Positions 24,097 through 32,234 of a DNA stretch of 64,000 nucleotides are shown in pieces. A model generated the notes under the pieces. That model saw nothing but the letters and a program-made list of their open reading frames with translations, was not told where the DNA came from and did not search any database. Where the stretch lies: assembly GCA_019637155.1 (NCBI GenBank), contig JAHBWE010000029.1, forward strand, positions 44,531 through 108,530, written 5' to 3'. Each line of letters begins with the position of its first letter. The stretch's first letter is position 1. The stretch is from Labilithrix sp. Its GTDB lineage: Bacteria; Myxococcota_A; Polyangia; Polyangiales; Polyangiaceae. Position numbers and translations under genes: made by a program.

Positions 24097-26266
24097 GGCG
24101 GCTCCCTCCCACGATGTCGAGCTTCGACGCGAAGACGAGGCGGTAGACGATCTCGAGCGACGCCGGCTTCCCCGGCGTCACCGCGACGTCGAAGCGTTGG
24201 CCGCCGCGCACCGGCTCTCCGCGCTCGGCCTGGTCGTACGCGACCGGCTGCGGCGCCGCCCGAACGAGCTTGATCTCGATCGCCTTGTCGTCGGTGACGG
24301 GGACGCGCTCGAGGACCACGACCTTGATCGGGTCCTTGATCGCCGAGGTCAGCTCGATGCTCACGGTGTGCGTGACCGCGAGCGAGCCGCCGAGGAGCCC
24401 CGCCGACTCCTCCTCCGCGCGGACGTTGCGCGCGACCTTGACCCGATCGTCGACCCCCATCCCGCACCAGAGCGTGCCGCCGCGATCGATCCGCGTCGAC
24501 GTCGTCTCCGCGAGGAGGCTGCCGTCGAGGTACACGTCGACCGGCCCGCCGAGCAGCGCCTGATCGAAGGGGTTGATCACGTTCGCTTCGCGGTACACCT
24601 CCGTCGCCTCGCTCGGGACCGTGCGCCACGCGATGAGCACGTTGCACGGCATCGTCGCGACGCCGACGCGATGCACGCGACCATCCGACGGCACGTCCGC
24701 GCGCCCCGCCGCCTCGTAGCGATGATCGAACATCCCGCGCGACTCGAGCGGATCGACCCACCGCGCCTTCGCCGCTCCGCTCAGGAGCGAGACGTCGAGG
24801 TCGAACATCGTGCGATCGAAGCTCGATCGCTGCGGCACCAGCTTGCCGCGGCGCGGGTGCTCCGCGCCCGCGAGCACGAGCGCGTCGAGGTCGCTCCACT
24901 GCTCGCCGAGGACCAGCTCGGGCTCCGGCTCCGCCGCCGCCGCCGCGAACGCGCCGAGCTCGTACGCGTCCGCGCCGCCGTCACCTCCACCTCCACCTCC
25001 GCCGAACGCCGCGCCGAACAGGCCGGCCGACTTCGCCATCGCCGGCATCACCATTCCGGCCGGGGCGGGCACACCTCCGCGCGCGCGCATCGCCATCGGC
25101 GCTCCTTGCATCGCCGGCGGTGGAGGCGGGGGCGCGCCGGTGTCGGAGAGGGACATGGGCGCCGCGCCGGGCGGCGCCCCGAACGACGCCATCGCGCCTT
25201 CGTAGGCCTCCTTCTTCGACGGCCTCGCCGCCTCGAGGCGCGGCGCGCTCTCGGGCAACGCGCGCACCGCCGTCGCCTCGTCGTCGTCCGCGTCCGCCGG
25301 CGCGATCGTACGCGCGGGCGGCGGCCCCGGCACGATCGGCGGCAGCGGCCGGAACGCGAGGTACGCCGCGAACATGTCGTCGCCGCCGGCCGGCGCGGGG
25401 CGGAGCGGTCGTCGCTTCGACGGCTGCGCGCGGCCGAACCGCAGCGACGCGAGCTCGGGCAGCCGCGCGTCGAACACGAGGTCGGCGCTCGAGAGCGCGA
25501 GGAGCGCCGCGGTCCAGTCCTCGCCCGTGAGCTGCGCGACGAGCGCCTCGAACGTCCACGTCGCGCGCGCCCCCGCGTCCTCGATCCGCAGCGTATAGGA
25601 CGGCCACCAGCGCGCGGCCGCGACGGCGTAGGTGACGAGGAGCTTCCCCGGCGCGCCGTCGCCGCTGACGCGAACGACGATCCGGCGCGTCGGCTGCTGC
25701 GCCCCCATCCGCTCTTGCGACGACGTCTGCGCGTCTTCGAGGCGCGCGGCGTCGATCGCGCGCTGCACGTCGCGCTGCTCCCGTTCGAGCGAAAACAGCC
25801 GATCGTCGAGGTCGGCGATCTTCGCCGCGAGGAGCTTCGCCATCGCGAGCGTCTCGGTGAAGCGCACGTCGATCGCGTCGCGCGGCCGCTTGCTCCCGTC
25901 GTGCGCGCGCAGCGCGGGGGAGAGCGCGCACTGCGCGAGCTGGTGACGCCGCGCCGCGAGGACACCGTGCTCGTCGACGAGCCGCTTGTGACGCGCGCGC
26001 AGCTCACGCACCTTCGTGACGCTCGCGCCGGGCTTCGCCTCCTTCGCCGGCACGACGACGCTGGTGTGCACCGCGACGACGAGCCGCTCGCTCCCTTCCA
26101 GCTCCGCGCGCGCGCTCCCTGCCCGCGCGGCGACGGTGACGCCGGGCACGGCGACGTCGACGATCCCGCCGCCGAGGTCGGCCGGGAGCGTCACCTCACG
26201 CGTGACGAGCGCACCGCGCGCGTGCACGACGACCTTCGAAACGGCGCTGGCGCACTCGATCTCCAC
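24089..26266 (-). CDS. DUF4139 (MuiA-like) protein, second copy with low-complexity insert
   Basis: A 725-residue relative of its operon partner: DUF4140 N-terminus (HARGALVTREVTLPADLGGG), a coiled-coil at about 90-175, and a DUF4139 C-terminus with NVINPFDQALLGGPVDVYLD, TLWCGMGVDDRVKVAR and ERVPVTDDKAIEIKL. Between them (about 345-435) is an insert rich in Pro/Gly/Ala/Met (APPPPPPAM, GGGGGGG) that is likely disordered. The ATG at 26266 is preceded by a TACC/AG-rich leader shared with the divergent parvulin gene. The overlapping pair implies a heteromeric or sequential function; none is established. Confidence 0.85.
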   Translation of the reverse strand: MEIECASAVSKVVVHARGALVTREVTLPADLGGGIVDVAVPGVTVAARAGSARAELEGSERLVVAVHTSVVVPAKEAKPGASVTKVRELRARHKRLVDEHGVLAARRHQLAQCALSPALRAHDGSKRPRDAIDVRFTETLAMAKLLAAKIADLDDRLFSLEREQRDVQRAIDAARLEDAQTSSQERMGAQQPTRRIVVRVSGDGAPGKLLVTYAVAAARWWPSYTLRIEDAGARATWTFEALVAQLTGEDWTAALLALSSADLVFDARLPELASLRFGRAQPSKRRPLRPAPAGGDDMFAAYLAFRPLPPIVPGPPPARTIAPADADDDEATAVRALPESAPRLEAARPSKKEAYEGAMASFGAPPGAAPMSLSDTGAPPPPPPAMQGAPMAMRARGGVPAPAGMVMPAMAKSAGLFGAAFGGGGGGGDGGADAYELGAFAAAAAEPEPELVLGEQWSDLDALVLAGAEHPRRGKLVPQRSSFDRTMFDLDVSLLSGAAKARWVDPLESRGMFDHRYEAAGRADVPSDGRVHRVGVATMPCNVLIAWRTVPSEATEVYREANVINPFDQALLGGPVDVYLDGSLLAETTSTRIDRGGTLWCGMGVDDRVKVARNVRAEEESAGLLGGSLAVTHTVSIELTSAIKDPIKVVVLERVPVTDDKAIEIKLVRAAPQPVAYDQAERGEPVRGGQRFDVAVTPGKPASLEIVYRLVFASKLDIVGGSRRG

Positions 26267-26296
26267 GGAGCGAGGCTATCTGGTACCCATGGGGAG

Positions 26297-26812
26297 ATGA
26301 AGCCGACAATCCGTCGCCTCGCCTGCGCGCTCGCCCTCTTCGCCGCGGCGTGCGACGAAAAGAAGGAAGAGAAGCCGACGGATCTCCAGCCCGCGCTGTC
26401 GGCCGTCGCGTCGGTCATCGCCTCGACGGGCCCGCCGATCATGTCCGCCGCGCCGGTCGCCTCCGCCCCGGCGCCGGCGACGCCGCCGGACTCCGTCGCC
26501 GCGCAACACGTCCTCATCGCGTACAAAGGCGCGAAGGGCGCCGACGCGAAGGTGACGCGCACGAAGGCCGACGCGAAGAAGCGCGCCGAGGAGGTCCTCG
26601 CGAAGGCGAAGGAAGGCACCGACTTCTCCACCCTCGTCGCGAAGTACTCCGAGGACCCCGGCAGCAAGACGCGCCAGGGCAGCCTCGGCAAGTTCACGCG
26701 CGAGAAGATGACGAAGCCCTTCTCCGACGCCGCCTTCGCCCTCCCCGTCGACGGCATCAGCGACATCGTGGAGACCGACTTCGGCTTCCACATCATCAAG
26801 CGCAACCAATGA
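26297..26812 (+). CDS. Parvulin-type peptidylprolyl isomerase lipoprotein
   Basis: A 171-residue lipoprotein (MKPTIRRLACALALFAAAC). After a Pro/Ala-rich linker, one parvulin (rotamase) domain covers about residues 75-170: AAQHVLIAYKGAKGA, RAEEVLAKAKEGTDFSTLV, SEDPGSKTRQGSLGKFTREKM, VDGISDIVETDFGFHIIKR. These are the conserved positions of PrsA/PpiC-type foldases, including the paired His near the start (QHVL) and end (FHII). It probably assists folding of exported proteins. Its stop overlaps the ATG of the Uma2 gene (ATGA). Confidence 0.93.
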   Translation: MKPTIRRLACALALFAAACDEKKEEKPTDLQPALSAVASVIASTGPPIMSAAPVASAPAPATPPDSVAAQHVLIAYKGAKGADAKVTRTKADAKKRAEEVLAKAKEGTDFSTLVAKYSEDPGSKTRQGSLGKFTREKMTKPFSDAAFALPVDGISDIVETDFGFHIIKRNQ

Positions 26813-27429
26813 GGCGGGCGGAGCCGGCGCGCGATCAGCGCATGCTCCTGACGGGCGTGAGCTGGGACCAGTACATCGCGTTGAGCGAGCTCTTCAACGG
26901 GCGGCCCAGCGTCCGGCTCACGTACATCGACGGGGTGCTCGAGATCATGACCACGGGACCGCTCCACGAGCGCCTGAAGACGCTCCTCGCTCGGCTCCTC
27001 GAGGTGTACGCGCTCGCGCGCGGCGTCCGCCTCCACGGCTACGGTTCGACGACCTACCGGCGGAAGGCGAAGAAGCGAGGCCTCGAGCCCGACGAGTGCT
27101 ACTTCGTCGGTGAGGTCGACGGTCCGTTCCCTCACCTGGCGATCGAGGTCGCGATCTCGAGCGGAGGGCTCGACAAGCTGCCCGTCTATGCCGGCCTCGG
27201 CGTGCGCGAGGTCTGGATCTGGAAGAAAGGCCGCCTCACCGTGCACCGCTTCCAGAGCGGCACGTACGTGCCCGCGGTGCGGAGCGCGCTCCTCCCGGCG
27301 CTCGACCTCGAAGAGCTCGCGCGTTTCGCGACCATCGAGGACCAACCAGAGGCGGTCGCCGCGTACTTCACGCACCTCACACGCCGAACGACGCCGCGAC
27401 GCGCAAAGAAGGCTCGCTCGCGGCGGTAG
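26809..27429 (+). CDS. Uma2-family (DUF820) endonuclease-like protein
   Basis: A 206-residue Uma2-type protein: LTYIDGVLEIM (the conserved xYELIDGELxEM region), HERLKTLLARLLEVYA, LEPDECYFVGEVDG (PD half-site), PHLAIEVAIS (E-x-V) and the Lys-bearing GGLDKLPVYAGLGVREVWIW. The nuclease-like core residues are therefore present. Its start overlaps the stop of a parvulin lipoprotein by 4 bp, although a functional link is not obvious. It is a paralogue of the gene at 19317 but lacks the GREEGRVE linker. Confidence 0.9.
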   Translation: MRRAEPARDQRMLLTGVSWDQYIALSELFNGRPSVRLTYIDGVLEIMTTGPLHERLKTLLARLLEVYALARGVRLHGYGSTTYRRKAKKRGLEPDECYFVGEVDGPFPHLAIEVAISSGGLDKLPVYAGLGVREVWIWKKGRLTVHRFQSGTYVPAVRSALLPALDLEELARFATIEDQPEAVAAYFTHLTRRTTPRRAKKARSRR

Positions 27430-27528
27430 CGTCTCGCGGACGCGACACCGCGCGGCGTCCGGCAAGACGCGATCGTCCAGGGATCACGGCCCCGCGAGGC
27501 GGGTACGACATGTGCTTCGGCGGGTCGC

Positions 27529-28467
27529 ATGTCCTCGTCTCCGCTCCGGTGCGTGCTGCTCACGGTCGTCGCGCTCGCGGCCGCCTGCAACTCTCGCGAC
27601 GACGAGGTGGGCTCCTCGTATGCCGCGGCCTCGGCCACGGCGAGCGCCGAAGGTCGCGACCGCATCCCCGCCGGGTTCCCGATCGGCGTGCTCGACGAGG
27701 CGCTCGCCGGCGCCGAGAGGTTGAGCAAGCGGACGTACGACGCGACCGGCACCTACGACATCTGGTTCACGAGCGACGCCCCCGATCCGTCCGAGACGAT
27801 GTACGGCTCGTACGACTCCGATCGCTCTCGCTTGTGGCTGAGCGCCCCGCGCGCCGGCCATCCCCGCTTCGACCTCGAACGTCAGGCCCGGCTCCTCTCG
27901 ACGGTCGCCGTTCACGAGCTCGGTCACCACGTCTTCGACAACTTCATGCTCTCGCGCGACGGCGTCTGGGGAGCCTACGTCCGCGACGAGATCCGGAGCG
28001 CGACGCATCGCGAGACGGTGCGCTTCATGCTGCTCGCCTACGGGGAGCTCTTCGCGGACATCTTCGCGGTCATCCACTCCGGAGAGCCGACGATCATGCG
28101 CGACTACGCCGAGACGGCGCTGAGCTCCTCGCCGATGGACGTCGCGTGCCGAGACTTCACGACGGATTGCAGTCAAGAGCACGCGGAGACCTGGCGCGCG
28201 TCCTTGGACGCGGATCGCTCCCGCTCCGATCCCACCGCGTACAAGTACAACTACTTCGGCCCGGCCCGCGCGAGCTGGGGCGGCTTCGATCGAGAGCTCA
28301 CGACCTTCGCCGGCAAACAAGACCTGCTCGCGACCATCGCTACCGTCATGGCGGAGGACTTCGAGGCGCGATTCACCTCCGCGACGACGACGCTCGCGTC
28401 GCTCGATCCGACGTCCCACAACCTCGATCTCGCGCAGCGCCTCGTGGAGGTGACGCCGTCGCCATAG
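27529..28467 (+). CDS. Lipoprotein with gluzincin-like HExxH metalloprotease signature
   Basis: A 312-residue lipoprotein (MSSSPLRCVLLTVVALAAAC). The motif VAVHELGHHVFDNF is a textbook HExxH zinc-binding helix, and an acidic AYGELFADIFAV about 40 residues downstream is placed like the third (Glu) ligand of gluzincins. The C-terminal part is Asp/Tyr/Phe-rich with no recognised domain. It likely acts as a surface or periplasmic metalloprotease, for example in substrate degradation during predation. Family not identified; proteolysis is inferred from the motif alone. Confidence 0.72.
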   Translation: MSSSPLRCVLLTVVALAAACNSRDDEVGSSYAAASATASAEGRDRIPAGFPIGVLDEALAGAERLSKRTYDATGTYDIWFTSDAPDPSETMYGSYDSDRSRLWLSAPRAGHPRFDLERQARLLSTVAVHELGHHVFDNFMLSRDGVWGAYVRDEIRSATHRETVRFMLLAYGELFADIFAVIHSGEPTIMRDYAETALSSSPMDVACRDFTTDCSQEHAETWRASLDADRSRSDPTAYKYNYFGPARASWGGFDRELTTFAGKQDLLATIATVMAEDFEARFTSATTTLASLDPTSHNLDLAQRLVEVTPSP

Positions 28468-28620
28468 CGCGTATACGATACTTTCTTTATTTGGGCCTCG
28501 CACTGACCTCGTCTCCACCAGCGAGGTCTCGGTGTGGGGCGTTTCGAGCGTCTTCTCCACCGGGAAGGTCCTCGAGCCGTCCACGCGCCGTGGTTGCGTG
28601 GTGCGTTCCTTCGTGCTTCG

Positions 28621-29163
28621 GTGACGTCGGTGCGGGGCGTGGTCCTTTCCGTCGTCGTGGTGCTCGGCGCGATCGCGGGAAGCGGCGAGGCGCGCGCGGC
28701 CGACGCCGGCGAGCCGAAGAGCGACACGAGCGACACGAGCGACACGAGCGAGGTGACGACGCTCGAGGCGCAGCTCGGACGCGAGACGAGCGAGCTCGCG
28801 ACGTCCGACTGCGCCGCGGCGTGCCGCGCGCTCGCGTCGATCCAGCGCGCGGCGGACCGCATCTGCGAGCTCGAGCCGGGCCCGCGCTGCGCCGCCGCGC
28901 GCGAGAAAGCCGACGCGGCATCGAAGCGCGTGCGCGAGGCGTGCCCCGACTGCGCGCTCGCGTCCGCGCCGCCGAAGCCGCTGGACGATCGCGCGGTCAC
29001 CCCCTCGCCGAGCGAGAGCCACCCCGCCGCGGCGCCCCCCCCCGAAGCCGAGCGCGGCGGCTGCCGCTCCTGCACCACCACCGCGCGCCCCCCCACGAGC
29101 GGCGACCTCCTCCTCTTCGCGGCCCTCGCCGCGCTCGTGCGACGGCGCAAGAAACGAGTGTAA
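28621..29163 (+). CDS. Secreted Cys-containing protein with MYXO-CTERM-like tail
   Basis: A 180-residue exported protein. The GTG at 28621 gives MTSVRGVVLSVVVVLGAIAG, a signal peptide ending EARA-A; an in-frame GTG at 28534 would add 29 residues. A short TSD repeat (9-bp DNA unit) precedes a helical region with Cys pairs (CAAACRAL, CELEPGPRC, CPDC). The end matches a myxobacterial C-terminal sorting tail: GGCRSCTT, then LLLFAALAALV and RRRKK. Such tails are thought to be processed by a dedicated myxobacterial system and the proteins surface-anchored. Function otherwise unknown. The next gene also has such a tail. Confidence 0.75.
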   Translation: MTSVRGVVLSVVVVLGAIAGSGEARAADAGEPKSDTSDTSDTSEVTTLEAQLGRETSELATSDCAAACRALASIQRAADRICELEPGPRCAAAREKADAASKRVREACPDCALASAPPKPLDDRAVTPSPSESHPAAAPPPEAERGGCRSCTTTARPPTSGDLLLFAALAALVRRRKKRV

Positions 29164-29205
29164 GGCCCGCGGCGGAGCGGCGTTGGACGTGACCGGAGGA
29201 AAATC

Positions 29206-31401
29206 ATGTCCAAACGCGCGCTCGTGACGATGCTGTGCGCCGTCCTCTTCATGCTCCTGCCGCGCGCGGCCCGCGCCGGCGGCACGCTCTACCTCGCGAG
29301 CGACGCGAGCGGAAACAAGGACACGAACGGGACCAAGGCGCTCGACACCGAGCTGCCGCTCGAACGGACCGACGTGGAGCTCGACGTCGCCGGATCGATC
29401 GTCGGCGCGACGGTCACGCAGCGGTTCAAGAACACGTACGACCGCCCGATCGAGGTCGTCTACGTCTTCCCCCTCGCGCAGCGCGCCGCCGTCGACGCGA
29501 TGGAGATGAAGGTCGGCAAGCGCACCATCACCGGCAGCGTCGCGCCGCGCGAGGAGGCCCGCGCCGCCTACACCGCCGCGCTCCACGACGGCCGGCGCGC
29601 CGCGCTCCTCGAGCAGGAGCGCCCGAACATGTTCACGTTCTCGGTCGGCAACATCGACCCCGGCGCGTCGATCGACGTGAAGCTGCACTACTTCGAAGTC
29701 GCGCAGTACGACCACGGCACCTACGAGCTCGTCGTGCCGACCACGATCGGCCCGCGCTTCATCCCGGCGAAGGGCGTCCCCGACGCCGACCGCGTCACCC
29801 CTGGATACAGCAAGAGCTCCGGCGCGAAGATCGGTATCGTCGCGAAGATCGACGGAGGCGCCAAGCTCGAGAGCGTGTCCACGCCGGCGTGGGACACCGA
29901 AATCAAGCAGCCGACGGCCGGCGTCGCCGAGGTGAAGCTGAAGAACGGCGACCTCGAAATCCCCAATCGCGACTTCGTGCTTCGCTGGCGCCTCGAGGCG
30001 GACTCGTTCGCCTCCGCGCTCTTCACCCACCGCTCGCCCGAGGACAAGTCCGGCTCCGGCTACCTCACGCTCATGCTCGAGCCGAAGCACGACGTCGTCC
30101 CGAGCGAGATCGCCCCGCGCGAGCTCGTGTTCCTCCTCGACACCTCCGGCTCCATGCGCGGCCCGCCCCTCGCCGCCGCGGTGAAGGCGGTGAACCACGC
30201 GATCGACGAGCTGGGCCCGCACGACACGTTCCAGATCATCGATTTTGCCGATACCGCGTCGACGTTCGCGCCGCGGCCAATCCCGAATACGCCGGAGAAC
30301 CGCCGCCGCGGCCACGACTACATTTCGCATTTGCGGGCGAGCGGCGGGACGAATCAGCTCGCCGGGATCCACGCCGCGCTCTCGCTCCCCGGCGACGAGA
30401 GCCGCACCCGCTACGTCGTCTTCATGACCGACGGGTTCATCGGCAACGACGCGGAGGTCATCGCCCTCACGCGCCGCGAGATCGGCCGCGCGCACGTCTT
30501 TTCGTTCGGCGTCGGCTCGAGCGTCAATCGCTATCTCCTCGACGAAGTGGCCATTGCCGGCCGCGGCTATGCCGAATACATGCGCGGCGACGACGCGGCC
30601 GAGCTCGTCGATCGCTTCTACACGCGTATCGGGCTCCCGTTCCTCACCGACATCGAGATCGACTGGGGCGGCCTCGCGGTGACCGACACGCGGCCGACCG
30701 CGCTCCCGGACCTCTCCGCGCTCTCGCCGCTCGTCCTCCACGCGCGCTACACGAAGCCGGGCGAGGGCGACGTCACGATCAAGGGCCGCGTCGGCGGGAG
30801 GCCGCGCACGCAGAAGCTCCACGTCGTGCTCCCGGCCGAGGCGCGCGACCACGGCGCGATCGAGAAGCTCTGGGCGCGCGAGACGATCGCGGGCCTCGAG
30901 CGCGTCCCGCGGGCGAAGTTGAACGTCGTGGAGATCACGCGCGTCGCCGTCACGCACGGTCTGATGAGCAAGTACACCTCGTTCGTCGCGATCGACTCCG
31001 CCGGACCGGGGAACGACCACGGCTCGCCGCTGCTCGTGAACCAGCCGAGCCAGGCCCCCGCCGACCTCGACCTCGAGTCGGCCGGCGGCCGCGTGCTCCA
31101 CGCCGAGCCGATGGAGTCGCACGGCGAGCGCTACGCGCTGATCGACGCCGCTCCCCATCACGGCGGCTGCGCCGGCTGCACGACCGCCCCCACCCCGCGC
31201 AGCCCTTCCGCAGCGCTAACCCTCGCGCTCGCGTTGCTCGTACTCATTCAACGTCGACGACTGACGCGCCGAGGCCGCTTCGATCAGGGGCCCCAGAAGC
31301 GGCCGCACCGGCGGTCGCGAAGCGACCCTAGCGCTCCGCGCGAGGGCCGTGTCTGGGGTGGGGGTGTCGGGGGCGAAGCCCCCGACGTCAAGTGCCAGTG
31401 A
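29206..31401 (+). CDS. VIT/VWA-domain secreted protein with altered MYXO-CTERM tail
   Basis: A 731-residue exported protein (signal MSKRALVTMLCAVLFMLLPRAARAG), with strong RBS GGAGGA 5 bp before the ATG. Residues ~45-180 form a VIT domain (TDVELDVAGSIVGATVTQRF, VVYVFPLAQ). Residues ~300-460 form a von Willebrand A domain with MIDAS LLDTSGSM and YVVFMTDGFIGND, as in inter-alpha-trypsin-inhibitor heavy chains. The C-terminus holds a MYXO-CTERM tail (GGCAGCTT...LTLALALLVLIQRRR), but instead of ending it reads ~40 residues further through a copy of the dispersed repeat (31287-31388) and stops 14 bp inside the convergent crotonase gene. The extension is probably recent and may affect sorting. Confidence 0.9.
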   Translation: MSKRALVTMLCAVLFMLLPRAARAGGTLYLASDASGNKDTNGTKALDTELPLERTDVELDVAGSIVGATVTQRFKNTYDRPIEVVYVFPLAQRAAVDAMEMKVGKRTITGSVAPREEARAAYTAALHDGRRAALLEQERPNMFTFSVGNIDPGASIDVKLHYFEVAQYDHGTYELVVPTTIGPRFIPAKGVPDADRVTPGYSKSSGAKIGIVAKIDGGAKLESVSTPAWDTEIKQPTAGVAEVKLKNGDLEIPNRDFVLRWRLEADSFASALFTHRSPEDKSGSGYLTLMLEPKHDVVPSEIAPRELVFLLDTSGSMRGPPLAAAVKAVNHAIDELGPHDTFQIIDFADTASTFAPRPIPNTPENRRRGHDYISHLRASGGTNQLAGIHAALSLPGDESRTRYVVFMTDGFIGNDAEVIALTRREIGRAHVFSFGVGSSVNRYLLDEVAIAGRGYAEYMRGDDAAELVDRFYTRIGLPFLTDIEIDWGGLAVTDTRPTALPDLSALSPLVLHARYTKPGEGDVTIKGRVGGRPRTQKLHVVLPAEARDHGAIEKLWARETIAGLERVPRAKLNVVEITRVAVTHGLMSKYTSFVAIDSAGPGNDHGSPLLVNQPSQAPADLDLESAGGRVLHAEPMESHGERYALIDAAPHHGGCAGCTTAPTPRSPSAALTLALALLVLIQRRRLTRRGRFDQGPQKRPHRRSRSDPSAPREGRVWGGGVGGEAPDVKCQ
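31287..31388 (+). repeat. Dispersed structured repeat, copy A
   Basis: About 102 bp sharing all but about five positions with copy B (38670). Outer stem CCCCAGA (31291-31297) / TCTGGGG (31352-31358) closes an inner CGGCC/GGCCG stem and two small hairpins. A third hairpin (GTCGGGGGC/GCCCCCGAC, GAA loop) spans 31366-31386. The copy lies inside the 3' end of the VIT/VWA gene, where it is translated, and ends at the stop codon of the convergent crotonase gene. Hairpin 3 could help terminate transcription from either side; no T-tract follows. Confidence 0.85.
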
Positions 31402-32167
31402 ACTTGGCGTCGCGGCGTTCGAGGAAGCTTTGCATGCCCTCCATCGCGTCTTCGCTCGTCATCAGGGCGCGGGCGCGATCGAGGAGGCGGAGGGCCTCTG
31501 CCGCTTCGCCGTCGGCGAGGGCGCCGCGCACGGACGCGATCGTCGCGCGCACCGCGAGCGGGGCCTGCGCGGCGACGCGCTCGGCGTAGGCGGTCGCGCG
31601 CGCGAGCAGCTCCGCGCGCGGCACCACCTCCTGCACGATGCCGGCGCGGAGCGCCTCGTTCGCGTCGAAGACGTCGCCGGTGAGGAGGTGCTTCATCGCG
31701 TTGCCGTAGCCCGCGACGGCGGGCATACGCAGCGTCGCTCCGCCGAACGGGAAGATGCCGCGCTTCACCTCCAGCTGCGCGAGCTTCGCGTCGTCCGCCG
31801 CGAACCGCACCTCGGTCGCGAGCGCGAGCTCGATCCCGATCGTGTAGCAGTAGCCCTGGATCGCGGTGACGATCGGCTTCGCCGCGCGCCGCGGGCCGAG
31901 CCCGAGCGGATCGACGCTCCCCGCAGGGAACAGCGCGCGCCCGGACGCCACCGCGGGCCCCACCTCCGCGAGGTCGAGGCCCGCCGTGAAGTGATCGCCG
32001 TGCGCGAACACGACCGCGCACCGCAGCGACGCGTCGTCGTCGAACCGCGTGTACGCCTCCGCGAGCTCGTCGAGCATGAGCAGGTCGAACGCGTTGCGCT
32101 TCGCGGCGCGGTTCAGCCCGATGAGCGCGACGCCGCTCTCGCGCGCCTCGTAGGTGATCCTCTCCAT
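31388..32167 (-). CDS. Enoyl-CoA hydratase/isomerase (crotonase) family protein
   Basis: A 259-residue cytoplasmic crotonase-fold enzyme acting on an acyl-CoA thioester. Seen: GVALIGLNRAAKRNAFD (CoA-binding strand), HGDHFTAGLDLAEV (first oxyanion-hole loop), IQGYCYTIGIELALATEVRF (second oxyanion-hole helix), GIFPFGGATLRMPAVAGY, and C-terminal LRLLDRARALMTSEDAMEGM with FLERRDAKFTG, typical of the family. The usual catalytic Glu in the second block is shifted (IGIELAL), so hydratase versus isomerase chemistry cannot be stated. The next gene downstream on the same strand is on the other side of a repeat copy. High confidence of family, low of substrate. Confidence 0.9.
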   Translation of the reverse strand: MERITYEARESGVALIGLNRAAKRNAFDLLMLDELAEAYTRFDDDASLRCAVVFAHGDHFTAGLDLAEVGPAVASGRALFPAGSVDPLGLGPRRAAKPIVTAIQGYCYTIGIELALATEVRFAADDAKLAQLEVKRGIFPFGGATLRMPAVAGYGNAMKHLLTGDVFDANEALRAGIVQEVVPRAELLARATAYAERVAAQAPLAVRATIASVRGALADGEAAEALRLLDRARALMTSEDAMEGMQSFLERRDAKFTGT

Positions 32168-32214
32168 CTCGACAATCTAGCCCGAACGGCGCGGCGCCTA
32201 CCCTCTCGGGGCCC

Positions 32215-32227
32215 GGGGCGGCGCCCC
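32215..32227 (-). terminator. GC hairpin downstream of S1 gene, possible terminator
   Basis: A GGGGC/GCCCC stem with a 3-base loop follows the stop of the S1-domain gene (32235) and precedes the crotonase start on the same strand. No U-tract follows, so intrinsic termination is only a possibility. Confidence 0.25.
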
Positions 32228-32234
32228 TCTCGAC

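Noticed and set aside
31287..31388. Repeat copies as insertion-sequence ends
   Set aside because: No transposase, no target duplications and no inverted termini at the boundaries are visible.
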